Shown: positions 34,043-46,549 of the stretch, piece after piece
Layout: each line of letters starts with the position of its first letter
Numbering within the stretch: the stretch's first letter is position 1
NCBI GenBank assembly: GCA_036346275.1
Contig: CM070730.1
Span: forward strand, 4,960,309 to 5,024,308
DNA: 64,000 nt
Reading direction: 5' to 3'
Source of the DNA: Otatea glauca
Taxonomy: Eukaryota; Streptophyta; Magnoliopsida; Poales; Poaceae
Notes under the pieces: model-generated
Told to the model about the DNA's origin: nothing
Seen by the model: the letters and a program-made list of their open reading frames with translations, nothing else
Databases searched by the model: none
Program-made: the position numbers and the translations under genes

Positions 34043-37000
34043 ATGGCAGGCCAAGGCGATGTTATGTGGGAGCACAACGACAAGGTGGGTGCTGGATTTC
34101 GATGCAAGTACTGTTACAAAGAGAAGAAAGGAGGCGGTGCAACCCGACTAAAGCACTACTTGGTAGGATGTAGGACGAATGTCGTCCATTGCAGTCAAGT
34201 TCCTAAGGATAAGAAGGGATGAGGGAGGAGAGGCTCAGAAAGGAAGCAGCAGTTGCACATTTCCCGCCGAGAAGAAGTGTATATGAAGAGTACATGGGTG
34301 ATGCTGATAAGGAGGAATAACTACAGTACGTCGTGGCTGTCTCCAAGGTGGAGGAAGAATTTATCAGCCAGGCAGGTGGCATGTATGAGCATGTTACTGG
34401 TAGTGGCACCTCTAGAGGGGCTAGAGGAGGGGCCGGCGGTGTGTTGCCAAGGATGTTACGGAGTTCATCGCAACGGAACAGATCGGTCGTGAGGATTACA
34501 ACCTTGGTACAGCCTGTGGCCCTTTGTAAACAAGGATTGATATTGGGAGCTGGACACAGAAGGGGAGGAATGCGAAGCAGACGATTGGTTCGCCCTATGT
34601 CAAATTTTTTCACATGGCTAGTATCGCGGGGAGGAAAGCAGACAATCCCTACTTTGTTAGCACCGTCAGGGAAACTCAAAAATAGGGTAAGTGGGTTTTC
34701 AAATTTTTGTCCAGTTCTACATCCAATAATAGCTCACATGGTCATCCTATATTTCATTTGTAAGCGAGGGTGTCCCATCTCCCAGTGGGAGAGACATAGA
34801 CGGTAAATATTTAGACGCCAATGAAGTGGATATACGGGAAAAGATGAAGAAGTTTAAGATGGAATGGACAGCGTATGGCCTGACAATCATGTGCGATTCT
34901 TGGACTGGACCGACACGTATGAGCATTATCAACTTCATAATATACTGTAATGGCACCATATTCTTCCACAAGTCCATGGATGCGACGGGCAAAAGTCAGG
35001 ATTTCTTGTACTTGCACAAGGTACTTGCTCTTATTGCTCCTCTTCTTCATAATATACTGTAATGGCACCATATTCTTCCACAAGTCCATGGATGCGACGG
35101 GCAAAAGTCAGGATTTCTTGTACTTGCACAAGGTACTTGCTCTTATTGCTCCTCTTCTGAAATCTATTTCAAGTACGCATGATGTAATGGAGGTTTTCAT
35201 TTTGTTTGTTGACGCAGGAAATTGCTTCAGTGGTTGACGAGGTGGGTGCGCAGAATGTTATGCAGATTATCACGAACAATGGTGCCAATTACAAGAAGGC
35301 ATGTAGACTCATCGTACGTGAGCACCGCAACATCGTGTGGCATCCTTGTGTGGCCCACACGATTAATTTGATGATGGAGCAGATTAGAGAGTTCTCTAAC
35401 CACGCCTCTGTCATTGAGAGTGCTAGGAAAATCTCTTGATAGCTATACAACCATTCCAAGCTTCATTCCATGATGAAGAAGTGTATTGTGGGTGAGTTGG
35501 TCAAGTGGAATTCTACTCGCTTTGGAACAAAGTATATATTTTTGGACAGTTTTCTTCGTCGCAAAGACAAATTCTTGCAACAGATGGCCTCGGAGGAATT
35601 TCTATCATTGTGCTTTATTAATACTGTAGAGGGGAGGTACGTGTACTCGTGCCTCTCGAGTTTGAACTGGTGGGACAACCTTCATTTGATTGTTAAATCT
35701 ATGGAACCGTTGTACGCCTCTTGCATTTTGCCGATCAAGACAAGGTTCCTATATTGAGTGAGGTGATACTGCGGTATAATATAATGCGACAGGAATATGA
35801 TAGCTTGTTCCATGACTCTCCAACTACTTTCGTTCAATACATGAATGTAGTGAACCCTAGAATGGGCGACCTAACGCGTGATATTTATATGAAAGCCGGT
35901 AATACATTCTTCTATTTTCGCAAAATATCTTTTACTTCCAAATACTTGTACTAACATATTTTCTTAAATTTCATGCAGCTGCCGCCTTGAACTCCCAAAC
36001 GCATTACTCGTATAGCAGGACCAACACATTCTTGCCAAATCTGTAGGATGCATTTGAAGCGCTTGCTGATGATACTGATATAGCGATGCAAGGTCTTCAC
36101 GAGGCTGATCTTTTTATAAGATGGGTTGGATCATTCTCGACTACGCTAGGTGAGAGGATGGCACGTGATCCCAAAACTTCCCTTGGTATTTTCCTTATGT
36201 CATATTAAATATAGTGCCATTTTCGTATTTTCACCTTGTAATTATTATTGTCTTCGTTAACTTGCAGGACACTGGTGGGGTTTGTTCGGTTCAGATACAC
36301 CCACGCTCAAGCAGTTGGCTCAGCGCATCGTTTTGCATTACACTTCTTCTAGCGGATGCGAGCGCAATTAGAGCACGTTCGCGTTCATCCACACTAAAGT
36401 TCGCTACCGTTTGTCATACAAGAAGCTCTATAAGTTGGTGTACGTTAACTGCAACTTGCAGCTCAGAATCCAAGAACAAGAAAGTGATAACTCCATAGCC
36501 GAAGACGATCCATTCTAACGTCTTATGGAGCTTACACTATGCGACGCAGAAAATCCAATCCGACAGTGGATTGAGAAAGAAAGGTCCAATACTGACCCTT
36601 TACATGGCGAGGGGACAAAGAGTTACACCTTGTCCCATCACACCTCGTGATAGACCCGGTAGACACTGATACGTTATGAAAGAATACTGGAGTTACAAGC
36701 ATCCCCGAATGGGCAGATAAGACAGTGGGTGACACTTACATGGAAAAGAGGAAGCACCAAGCAGTGCCGATGAGGGAGCAAGCAAAAAAGGGATCTCCCT
36801 CAAAAGGAAAGGGGAAGCTTCTCATACAGTACGAATAGTACGTAGGGAGTAACGACTCGACTGATAGCACTCCCATGGACCGTCGAAACCCGCCGTGCCA
36901 AGAATCCAATGACAGTAGCTCCAAGACGGACAGTGATGGTGGTCAGTCCGGTGCTGATGTCCTCATCCCTCTCACGTCCATAGGGCTTCACAATCACCTA

Positions 37001-37248
37001 GGATGACTACTGCAGGGAAGGGGAGGGAAAATCGAGCAAGCTATGATGCACCGCAGGATAGCTGTAGCTCGTACAATGTCGCAGAGACGCAAGAGAGTTA
37101 TGGCTCATATTGCCCATACGACTATGCCATCCCAGATTCTAGTATGCAACCTCCCACCCCATGGGTCTACGAGTGGCAAGAGCCTGAATTTTATGTCATG
37201 TTGTACCAACAGTGGCAAACGACTAGCCCACGGACGGAGAAAAGCTAA
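34043..37248 (+). pseudogene. hAT transposase pseudogene (BED finger, DUF659, C-terminal dimerisation region)
   Basis: The start ATG at 34043 gives a BED-type zinc finger (CKYCYKEKKGG...HYLVGC) and stops at 34220-34222; the next frame continues the protein, so it is frameshifted. DUF659-like sequence follows (34,826-35,020, with CDSWTGP). An exon at 35,218-35,439 encodes ITNNGANYKKAC, where hAT enzymes usually have a catalytic Asp (TDN); here it reads Asn. More segments follow (WNSTRFGTKYIFLD; YCPYDYAIP near the end). The dimerisation stretch (36,270-36,470) has CERN followed by TAG where Trp is usual. A 112 bp duplication and several stops add to the damage, so it cannot make a working transposase. 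Confidence 0.8.
34934..35157 (+). repeat. 112 bp tandem duplication within the hAT transposase
   Basis: The block from TTCATAATATACTGTAATGG to GCTCCTCTTC occurs twice, offset by 112 bases. It spans the end of the DUF659 exon and the following GTACTTG donor-like site, so the exon end and splice donor are both duplicated. 112 is not a multiple of three. Confidence 0.9.
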
Positions 37249-38077
37249 CACAAATACAAGACGGAGTTGCTAGCTACATGAGGATTGGTGATGATGTCCA
37301 CTGAGGAGTACAATATGAACAACCAAGTGTACACCCAACAATACTACCTGTAGCGCCAAAGATAATGTTTTATTTCATTACAACTTGATTTTTTATGTTC
37401 ACACCAACATAACGTTCGTGTAGGTCCAACATGACATATGTGCGGCAATGGAAGGACGACGAAGCTATACCAAGTGTGAACATTCATAACCGGTGAGAAA
37501 TATTGATTTGAAATGTCATATACCATGGTATTGAAATGATTGTTATTGAAATGTGGATTTGTTGGTTTGAGTTGTGAACGGCATTGAAATGAAATGTTAT
37601 TTGTTGATGTATTATTGCTAAGTGCCTACTTTACAACTTGAGATTGTCTAAAATATAGCAAAGGTCGTGCCGAAATTTTCCATATTTTTTCATAGTTGTG
37701 TTATTATTGCAAAATATGTAATTTACAACTTCACATTGTTTTAAAATGTACCATAGGTCATACCAGAATTTTATCGTATTTTTTCATATTTTTTTATACA
37801 TTTCTAAAATTTTTCCTGGTTTTTTTTGCTTTATCGGCTTTTTATATTTTTTCACAATTTTTCTCATTTTTCCTTGCATTTTTCTCTATTTTTGGTTTGT
37901 TAACGATTTTCGACCTAAACCGACCGATTTTCGAGCTTACCTACCGTTTTTTTGGCTCGGTTTGATCACCGGTTTTGACTTCACAAACTGTTCGATTTTT
38001 ATCGATTTTCGCGGCAAACTGTTACCGACCGGATTTCAAATTTAAAAAAAAACGACATTGTTAACCCTGACCACCAC

Positions 38078-38310
38078 GCCGTGGCCTGAAATTCACCCAC
38101 CCGAGCTCGGCCAACCTCCCCAATCCATCGACAATCCCTAGCTCCTTCCATCCCCGTTGAGCCTCCACAAGGCGACTTCAACTTCTAGTCCGGCCAACTC
38201 CCGTCCAGCGACCCCCCTCCCACGTCCGGCGCCTCGCAGTTGCCATCCGGGGCCGCCTCCAGCGCCGTCCCTAGCCGCGACCCCCGACGCCAGCCGTTCC
38301 GCAACGTTCT
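38078..38310 (+). other. GC-rich flank between the hAT and copia elements
   Basis: Short host or older-repeat sequence, rich in CCGCC/CGACC. It continues directly at 46,832 once the copia element is removed, because the copia target duplication joins the two sides. Its identity is unknown. Confidence 0.45.
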
Positions 38311-38725
38311 TGTTGGGTATTGATCCGAATTTCCTGTTGGGCTTTAGGGACGCCTTTAGTCCATATTTCGGTGTAGCCTGTTTAGACTCGAGTCGTTTCA
38401 TCCATCTATAAATACCTCTTGTAATCTGCTGGGGAGAGTTAGACGCACATTGTAAACCCTAGCCTTTGTACTCAATTCCTCAAAATAGTGATATCGCCGA
38501 TTGACGTCCGTGGTTTTTTCCCGCAAGGGTTTTCCACGTAAAAATCTGCGTCTCGTGTTCGTGTTTTTGTAATTGATTTAGACGCTCATTGTAAACCCTA
38601 GTCTTTGTACTCAATTCCTCAAAATAGTGATATCGCCGATTGACGTCCGTGGTTTTTTTTCGCAAGGGTTTTCCACGTAAAAATCTGCGTCTCGTGTTCG
38701 TGTTTTTGTGATTGATTTTACAACA
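38311..38725 (+). repeat. 5' LTR of the copia element, enlarged by an internal duplication
   Basis: Starts TGTTGG and ends CAACA. At 415 bp it is 138 bp longer than the 3' LTR because 38,442-38,580 is repeated at 38,581-38,719 (period 139). Both copies begin GACGC(A/T)CATTGTAAACCC. A TATAAATA box is visible at about 38,407-38,414. Confidence 0.92.
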
Positions 38726-38727
38726 AG

Positions 38728-38739
38728 TGGTATCAGAGC
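38728..38739 (+). promoter_or_regulatory. Primer-binding site of the copia element (initiator-tRNA-Met type)
   Basis: TGGTATCAGAGC, three bases after the 5' LTR end. This sequence is the standard copia PBS complementary to the 3' end of initiator methionine tRNA. Confidence 0.9.
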
Positions 38740-39485
38740 AGATCAATCACGAGGGGAAAAAATTCGATTGGATATACAGTAACCGATCGGCGATTGTTCA
38801 TCTTCACGCCTGTGTCTCTTCGTCGTCCGATCAGATCTGCCCGGTCCGCTCTTCGCCGCGCCGTCGCCGCCGTTTGTCGACCGACCGTCCGCCCGCTTCG
38901 CCAAGCGCCGCCGTCCCAGCCGTTCATTCTTGGCGCTCGGCGCCGGTCGTCGCTTCTGCCGGTCTTCATCTCACGCTGCGGTCGCGATCACGCCGTCGCC
39001 ATCTTCCACGCGCCATCATCCTCCGGCGACCGGACTAATCTTCGGCATCGTCGTCTTCCGCGCCGCTCCCAGCCTCCAGCCAGCCCACATCATCGCCAAT
39101 CAACCAGGGGAGAAGGACGCGTCCTCGATCACGAGCCTTGCGGCTTCGAGGTCATCGACAGCGCCAAGACGCGGCTGGAGCAGACCTGCTTCGACAGCAT
39201 CCCCTGCGCAGACGAGACGCCCTTGCACGGACGTCGATCTACTCATCAAGGAGCGCGTGCAGACTAGAAGAAGCTCCATACGAACTTCTAGTCGTGAGAC
39301 ACATCATGACAGTAAGAGATCTTTTTTTGGTTCTGGTTTTGTTTGCTCTTTCCTGGAGAGGTTGCATTGCATCAGGAGTGCATCAGGTGAGGAAGGCACT
39401 AATTCTTGTGAGTAAAAAAAAAATTCAGACAGCAGTGCATAGCATCCGAAGAAAACAGAGAAAACAAATATAAGATTTATGCATT
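38740..39485 (+). other. Leader between PBS and gag, GC-rich
   Basis: A 5' untranslated leader of about 750 bases. It is strongly GC-rich from about 38,810 to 39,290, unlike the AT-rich gag-pol that follows. Overlapping open frames of 100-160 codons exist but have no recognisable domain. It may include captured host sequence. Confidence 0.45.
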
Positions 39486-41044
39486 ATGGCCTCATTAAAG
39501 TATGATGTTCCTCTGTTAGATCGTGATACCAGGTTTTCGCTATGGGCAAGTTAAAATGAGAGCAATTCTTGCGCACACTGACCTGGATGATGCGCTTGAT
39601 AAATTCGAAAACAAAGATCAAAAGGCCTGGACTGATGAAGAAAAAAGAAAGGATCGTAATTCGTAAGGCTTTATCTCAAATTCATCTTCATTTATCAAAT
39701 AATTTTTTGCAAGAGGTTTTGCAGGAGAAAACTGCAGCTAGTTTATGGTTAAAATTGGAATCAATTTGCATGTCCAAAGACCTTACTAGCAAGATGCATG
39801 TGAAGATGAAATTATTTTCTCACAAGTTGCAAGAGGGTGGTTCTGTGTTAAATCACCTGTCGACCTTTAAGGAGATCATTTCTGACCTTGAGTCTATGGA
39901 GGTAAAATTTGAAGATAAGGATCTAGGTCTTATTCTTTTGTGTTCCCTGCCTCTGTCATTTTCAAATTTTAGAGACACTATTTTATATAGTCGTGATACA
40001 TTAACTGTTGCTGAAGTTTATGAGGCCTTACATGCAAAAGAAAAGATGAAATTAATGGTGTCTTCTGAGAGTTCCAGTTTGCAAGGTGAAGCTTTGTCAG
40101 TTCGGGGACGAACGAGAGAAAAGAAATCATACAATGGGTATAGAGGCAGAAGTTCAAGTAGTTACAGGGGTCGTTCTAAGTCCAGAGGTAAAGAAAAATT
40201 CTGCAGATATTGTAAGAAAAATAATCATGATATATCTGAATGTTATAAGATAAAAAACAAAGAAAAGAGGAACGGGACCTACAAACCAAAAGGTAAACCT
40301 GATGATGAAGGTAAAGCTTCTGTTGCTTCTGCTGATAGTAGTTCTGATGGTGAGACCCTTGTTGCTTTTGCTGGATGTGCTAGTAGTGGTGATGAATGGA
40401 TTATTGATTCTGCTGCTTCTTTTCATATATGCATAAATAGAGATTGATTCATCACTTATGAGTCTGTTAAAGATGCTGGTTCTGTTAGGATGGGTGATGA
40501 TTCGCCACGTCCTATTGTTGGCATTGGATCCATTCAAATCAAGATGTATGATGGCATCATCAGAACCTTGACAGATGTAAGGCACGTTCCAGGTATGACG
40601 AGGAATCTTATTTCTTTGAGTACTCTTGACTCTAAAGGGTATAAGTATTCTGGTGGCAATGGCATTTTGAAAGTATCGAAAGGTTCTCTTATTGTAATGA
40701 AAGGTGATTTGAAATCTGCCAATTTATATCGCCTTCAAGGCACTACAATTACAGGTGATGCCTTTGTTTCTTCACATTCATCACCCGATATTGCTAATCT
40801 TTGGCATAAACGTCTTGGTCATATGAGTGAACAGGGTTTGGCAGTATTGAGTAAAGGAAGACTTCTTGATGGATATAATGGAAAATTGGATTTCTGTGAG
40901 CATTGCATATTTGGTAAGCATAGGAGGGTAAAATTTAACACTTCTGTTCATACTACAGAAGGTATTCTTGATTATGTGCATTCTGATTTATGGGGGCCAT
41001 CTCGTAAGACTTCTTTAGGAGGTTTTCGTTATATGTTAACCATT

Positions 41045-43993
41045 TGTCGGGACCGAATTTCCAAATCCGAACCCTCTGTGTATAACCTGTGCTAGTCCAG
41101 GAAAAGCTAGCACACACAGTGAAAACAATGATGCCAACACATCCATATCACGAAGCAAGTAATATTAATTAAGCAAAAGAATATTAGCCTTATGGCCAAT
41201 TATTACAAATAAGAAGCATTATAGTTTGAGTTCAATAAGAAACAGCGGAAACGAAATAACAGCAGCAAAGTAAGTAAGCCCATCCATTTGCCCAACAGGC
41301 AATCGACTGGGGTTCGCGTCCTAGCATTCCGGATCGCCTTCATCATAACCACAAGCGTAGAAATCGTAGTCACCTTCCGCTTCTGCGAACTCTTCTGTGA
41401 AAGGTTGGGGATGTTGCAAGGGTGAGCACAAGCCGTACTCATGCAAGTCTTGGAAACATAATGCATGATAACTATATGCAAGGCTAAGCAATTGAAGGCA
41501 TAATATGGCTCTTTTAGCATAAAGCAAAGTTTAATCAGTAAATACCAATAGTAATTTCATAAAGCATCATTTGAACAAAATGTAATAGCATAGTAATTGA
41601 ATTTGATATAACAATTAAAGCAGGTTCCATCTACCTGTCTGGCTCCATCCGCCAAACATAACCCGAGAGTTCCATCTCGCTCGGATTCCCAAACAACCAT
41701 TTTCCTTTGAAACAAAACCATAAAATCTACAATGTGCAAGCGTACGCACTCGCCTTTGCCCTTGGCCGTGGGCACGGCTACTTAAGTAGTTTTAACTCTG
41801 CAGAGTGTGTACACTTTACCCACAAGACATGATCGACTCTTGTTGCCATGCACTTAACACACTTCCTTTGGTGTGTCGACGGAGAGATCATGACAAGGCC
41901 TTTACAATGCACAACCCCACTATTAATCTCGCCGCTAAGGTTTCACCGTTTAGGGTTCTAGCCGCCAAAGATCTGAAGCCCCTCTTGCGCTTTGCCAACA
42001 TCCGCACTCACCAACTGGCGAAGCTAATAATGAGACGCACAAATTATTTAGCCAGGTCGTACCCATATAGACTTGTGGTTGTACGGTAGTGCTCGGTCCA
42101 TGGTAACACATGCTTCGGTCCTTATTTGACTAGGGCGGAACATTCACATACCAAGGTCTCGTGCTTTCTGCACCCGCCAAACATCCATCCGCCCCGGTCT
42201 AAACCATTTCCACTTTATTTTACTTAAACCACAGCAGCAACACCAATTGCCGCACTTTCACAAATAAGTTTAAACAACATTTGAAATGATTCCCAAAATG
42301 GCACAATACCGAAACGCTTAAGCTGGACTAAGCAATTCTACCGTTCCATGCTAATCTACTGGATATCACCAAATAAAATAGCTAGTATATATCATCTAGG
42401 GTGTCAAAGATTCGATATGATCAATACCAATGAGGGTATATCAAATTGGAATTTAACTAAACCTTAAGACTACATTTAAATTACTTTGCATAAAAGTAAG
42501 CATGCATAATTTAAAAACAACATAACATTTTCATAAAATTTGGGATCAACATGTTCAAGGAAGACTTGCCTTCGCTGCCTCTTGCTGGTTCTACCTCTGA
42601 TTGTTGATTCGACTGATCTTCGACTGCGTCGTCTACACGCGAAACGAGGTAAATAAATAAAACAAATTCAAATAAAATTCAAAAATTGAAAATAATGGTA
42701 CTGGAAGATAGATCTTGAATTTATATGAATTTAGAAATTTGAATCACTGGAATCGGAGCTCGAACGAAGGAGAACGGGCTCCTGGAAGATTCCCAGATCA
42801 GAAAATCAGAAAAACAGAGAGGCTGACACGTGGCAGACTGCGATTGGCTGGAATTTCGGGTTTTCTGGAAAATCAGAAAAAGAAAAAGAAAAGCCGCTGA
42901 CACGTGGGGCCAACGAGTCAGAGACTCGGCTCACGGTGGACTGCGTCCACTGAGGGGATCTGGGGCGACGTGGCAGACCAGCCGACGTGGCGCTGACGCG
43001 ACGGGTTAGGGCTGACGTGGCAGCCGACGCGGCGCTGACGCGGCTGCCACGCAGACGGGTGACGCGCGCGCGCGCGGAGCCGAGGCGACGCGACGCGAGA
43101 TCTTGGCGCGAAGACGAGGCGGCGCGTGGCGCCGACCGGCAGAGGCGGCGGTGGCGCCGAGTGGCGCCACGCGGCGACACGCTGCGCCGACGAGCGCCAG
43201 CCGGGCACGGGCGGCGTAAGGCGGCGCGGTGCAGCGGCGGCGACGCGGCGCACCGGAGGCGGGAAGACGACCTCGGCCGCACGCAAAACGCAACTAACGC
43301 CACGGGCTAGGGGCAAAAGGATGCGGGAAGAAGGGGAGAACGGCGGAACCAAAGGATGCGGCGGAGCCTCACCGGAGGCGGCGAACGGCGGCGAAGAGAC
43401 GAGTTCGGGCGGTGCATAGCGTGAATCTCGGAAACGAGATAGAGGACGCGCGCGGCTTTATATAGACGCGGATCTTAGAAGTCCGCGCGGATCTGGCGCG
43501 GCGGGCGCGAAAACGCGGCGCGCGATTCTGGGCGAACAGGCGCGAGTCCGGCTCGAGGCAACGGCGCCGATCGCCGACAAAGGGGCCCACGCGTCGTAGC
43601 GCGTGAGCAGAGCAGTGGCTGGCCGGGCGAAGCTGGCCGGCGACGCGAAGCGCCAAGCAAGGAAAAGAAACGGGCCGGGAAGGATTCGCCCGCAAAGGAT
43701 TCGAAATAAAAACATTTTTCGAATTAACAAAATCCCAGGAATTGAAATAAAAGCAAATAAATTCAAATAAATATCAAATAAATTCAGAAAAATCTCCAAA
43801 AATACAGAAAAATTCCTTGCAGCATAATGAACCCAGCAAAAACTGAAATTCTAATGTTTGATGGATAGATTAGCCAAATTAAATCCTTTTATAAATAGAA
43901 AATTCAAATTAAGCTGAAATTAATTCAAAGAAATTGCAATTGGTGAATTTTGAAATTCAAACATTCTAAAATCCAAATTTTTGGAATGTTACA
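41045..43993 (-). mobile_element. Solo LTR, probably Ty3/gypsy, nested in the copia integrase
   Basis: TG...CA boundaries (TGTCGGGACC to AATGTTACA) with a perfect 5 bp target duplication CCATT (41,040-41,044 and 43,994-43,998). Removing it and one CCATT restores the copia integrase frame (LTIIDDYF). Read on the minus strand it starts TGTAACATTCC and ends GTCCCGACA, the type of ends I associate with long grass Ty3/gypsy LTRs. No coding domain, PBS or internal LTR pair is visible. Its GC-rich part (42,880-43,700) yields many overlapping spurious frames. A related unit lies at 54.6-59.6 kb. Confidence 0.82.
43455..43467 (-). promoter_or_regulatory. TATA-box candidate of the nested LTR (minus strand)
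   Basis: The minus strand reads CTATATAAAGCC just upstream (in that orientation) of the GC-rich part. This fits an LTR promoter and supports the minus orientation. Activity is not known. Confidence 0.5.
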
Positions 43994-46535
43994 CCATTAT
44001 TGATGATTATTTTAGAAAAGTTTGGCCTTATTTCTTGAAGCATAAATCGGAAGCATTTTCAGCATTTAAAGAGTGGAAGATGATGATTGAAAAACAAACT
44101 GAAAAGAAGGTAAAGAAACTTCGTACTGATAATGGGATGGAATTCTATTCTGATGAATTTAATTCATATTGCAAGTCTCAAGGTATTGTGCGTCACTACA
44201 CTGTTCCTGGTACTCCACAACAAAACGGTGTAGCTGAGCGTATGAACAGAACCATTATCTCAAGGGCTCGTTGTATGTTGTCTAATGCTGGTTTGCACAG
44301 GCGTTTTTGGGCTGAAACTGCTTCCACTTCTTGCTATCTTATTAATCGGTCTCCCTCTATTGCTATTGATAAGAAAACTCCAATTGAGGTATGGTCTGGT
44401 TCTCCTGCTGATTATTCACAATTGAGAGTTTTCGTTTAATCGCTTATGCTCACGTTGATAATGGTAAATTAGAGCCTAGAGCTATTAAGTGCATCTTTCT
44501 TGGTTATAAATCTGGTGTTAAAGGCTATAAATTGTGGAATCCTCAAACTCAAAAGGTTGTTATCAGTAGGAATGTTATCTTTGATGAATCTGGTTTGCTG
44601 AATGACAAATTGGATATTAATGCTCCTATTGAGAAACAACAGAAAACTAGTGTGCAGGTGGAGCACCTTATTGATTCTGAATCTACACCAGAAAATATTA
44701 GTATTGATGCTCATGATGCACCTATTATTGATGATTCACATATTGTTGAGCATTCTTCTCCAGTTGTGCAGCCTCCACAACAATCTATTGCTATTGATAG
44801 ACCTAGGAGGTCTATTCATCCACCTAAAAGGTTTATTGAAGAATGTGATATTGCTTCTTATGCTTTAAGTGTTGCAGAAGATATTGAAAATAATGCTGAA
44901 CCTTCAAATTATGTTGAGGCTATTATTTCTGCTGATTGTAAAAATTGGATGACCGCTATGCAAGATGAGATGGAGTCACTTGAAAAGAATGGCACTTGGG
45001 ATTTAGTAAAATTGCCTAAAGACAAGAAGACAGTCTGTTGCAAATGGATTTTCAAAAGAAAAGAAGGTATTTCTCCCATTGACTCAACAAGGTATAAAGC
45101 AAGGTTGGTTGCTAAAGGCTATAGCCAGATTCCAGGTATTGATTACAATGATGTATTTTCTCCTGTTGTGAAGCATAGCTCAATTCGCACTCTACTCAGT
45201 ATTGTTGCCATGCATGATTATGAACTTGAGCAATTAGATGTTAAAACTGCATTCTTGCATGGAGAGTTAGAGGAAGATATTTATATGGACCAACCTGAAG
45301 GTTATGTTATATCTGGAAAAGAACACCTTGTTTGTAGGTTAAAGAAATCCCTTTATGGCTTGAAACAATCACCTAGGCAATGGTATAAGAAATTTGACTC
45401 CTTTATGCTCTCTCATGGTTTTAAGTGGTCCAATTATGATAGCTGTGTTTACTTAAAGACTGGTAATGGTTCAGCTATATATTTACTTCTTTATGTTGAT
45501 GATATGTTGATCGCTGCAAAAGATAAGTCAGAAATAGTTAAAGTAAAGGCACAATTGAGTAAAGAATTTGAGATGAAGGATTTAGGTGCATCAAAGAAAA
45601 TTCTTGGCATGGAAATCATTAGAGCAAGGAAATCTGGTAAATTATACCTTAGTCAGCAAGGTTATATTGAAAAGGTCTTTCGTCGCTTCAATATGCATGA
45701 TGCAAAACCAGTGAGTACTCCTTTAGCTGCACATTTCAGATTATCTTCAGCTTTATGTCCAGAGTCAGATGATGATATTGAGTATATGTCTAGAGTCCCA
45801 TATTCCAGTGCAGTTGGTTCTCTTATGTATGCATGGTTTGTTCTCGTCCTGATTTATCTCATGCACTAAGTGTTGTTAGTAGGTACATGGCTAATCTTGG
45901 CAAAGAGCATTGGAAAGCTGTTCAATGGATTTTCAGATATTTGCGTGGTACTTCTAATGCTTGTTTGCAGTTTGGAAAATCTGAAGATGGGCTTGTTGGT
46001 TATGTTGATTCTGACTATACTGGTGACTTAGATAAGAGGAGATCTCTCACAGGTTATGTGTTCACTATTGGTGGTTGTGCTGTCAGTTGGAAAGCAAGTT
46101 TGCAAGTTACTGTTGCTCTTTCAACTACTGAAGCTGAATATATGGCTATTTCTGAAGCATGTAAAGAAGCTACTTGGTTGAGAGGTTTGTACACTGAGCT
46201 CAGCGGGGTTACTTCTTGTGTTACTTTATTTTGTGACAGTCAAAGTGCTATTTACCTCATAAAGGATCAGATGTTTCATGAAAAGACAAAACACATTGAT
46301 GTGAGGTATCATTATATTCGAGATGTCATTGCTTAAGGTGATATTAAAATATCCAAGATAAGTACCTATGATAATCCCGCTGACATGATGACAAAGACAA
46401 TTTCAGTTACTAAGTTTGAGCTATGCTCAAACTTGGTTGGAGTTACAGTTTAAGTCCTAGAAACTTTTGGCGCCGGTGATATTTATTATTGAAAGGAGTT
46501 CAGTGATGATGTTTTTGCTGCAAGAGGGAATTCGT

Positions 46536-46549
46536 CTCAAGGTGGAGTT
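46536..46549 (+). promoter_or_regulatory. Polypurine tract of the copia element
   Basis: CTCAAGGTGGAGTT immediately precedes the 3' LTR start (TGTTGGG at 46,550). This is the usual position and composition of the plus-strand primer. Confidence 0.7.

Larger units (their letters stand above)
32989..38069 (+). mobile_element. hAT-superfamily DNA transposon (5.08 kb), full length but coding-defective
   Basis: The left end CAGGGTTCATG and right end GTTAACCCTG form the short CAGGGTT-type terminal inverted repeat of hAT elements. The 8 bp direct repeat ACCACCAC flanks it at 32981-32988 and 38070-38077, and is perfect. Subterminal zones at both ends are rich in CGATTTT/CGGTTTT motifs. The interior encodes a BED zinc finger plus DUF659/hAT dimerisation transposase on the plus strand (separate entry). 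Confidence 0.88.
39486..46453 (+). pseudogene. copia gag-pol pseudogene, interrupted in integrase
   Basis: The start is MASLKYDVPLLDRDTRFSLW, then a frameshift near 39,543 (extra G) and another near 39,660. Gag has the zinc knuckle CRYCKKNNHDISEC (about 40,200). The protease motif reads DSAAS (40,406-40,420) instead of DSGAS. TGA at 40,445-40,447 replaces an expected Trp. GAG-pre-integrase (LWHKRLGHMS) and integrase start before the insertion at 41,045 and resume at 43,994 (TDNGMEF; GTPQQNGVAERMN). A frameshift follows near 44,434. RT has YVDDML at 45,492. Another frameshift lies near 45,832, then RNase H (DSDYTGDLDKRRS) and a TAA at 46,334-46,336 before the last segment. Between lesions the protein is well preserved, so inactivation looks relatively recent. 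Confidence 0.9.

Noticed and set aside
38794..39415. A host gene upstream of the copia gag
   Set aside because: The frames lie between the copia PBS and gag and overlap in several frames, so they are part of the element leader; host capture is kept only as a hypothesis.
42806..43799. Several overlapping 95-165 codon frames on both strands
   Set aside because: They lie in the GC-rich part of the nested LTR, overlap in many frames, are Arg/Ala/Pro-rich and have no domain.
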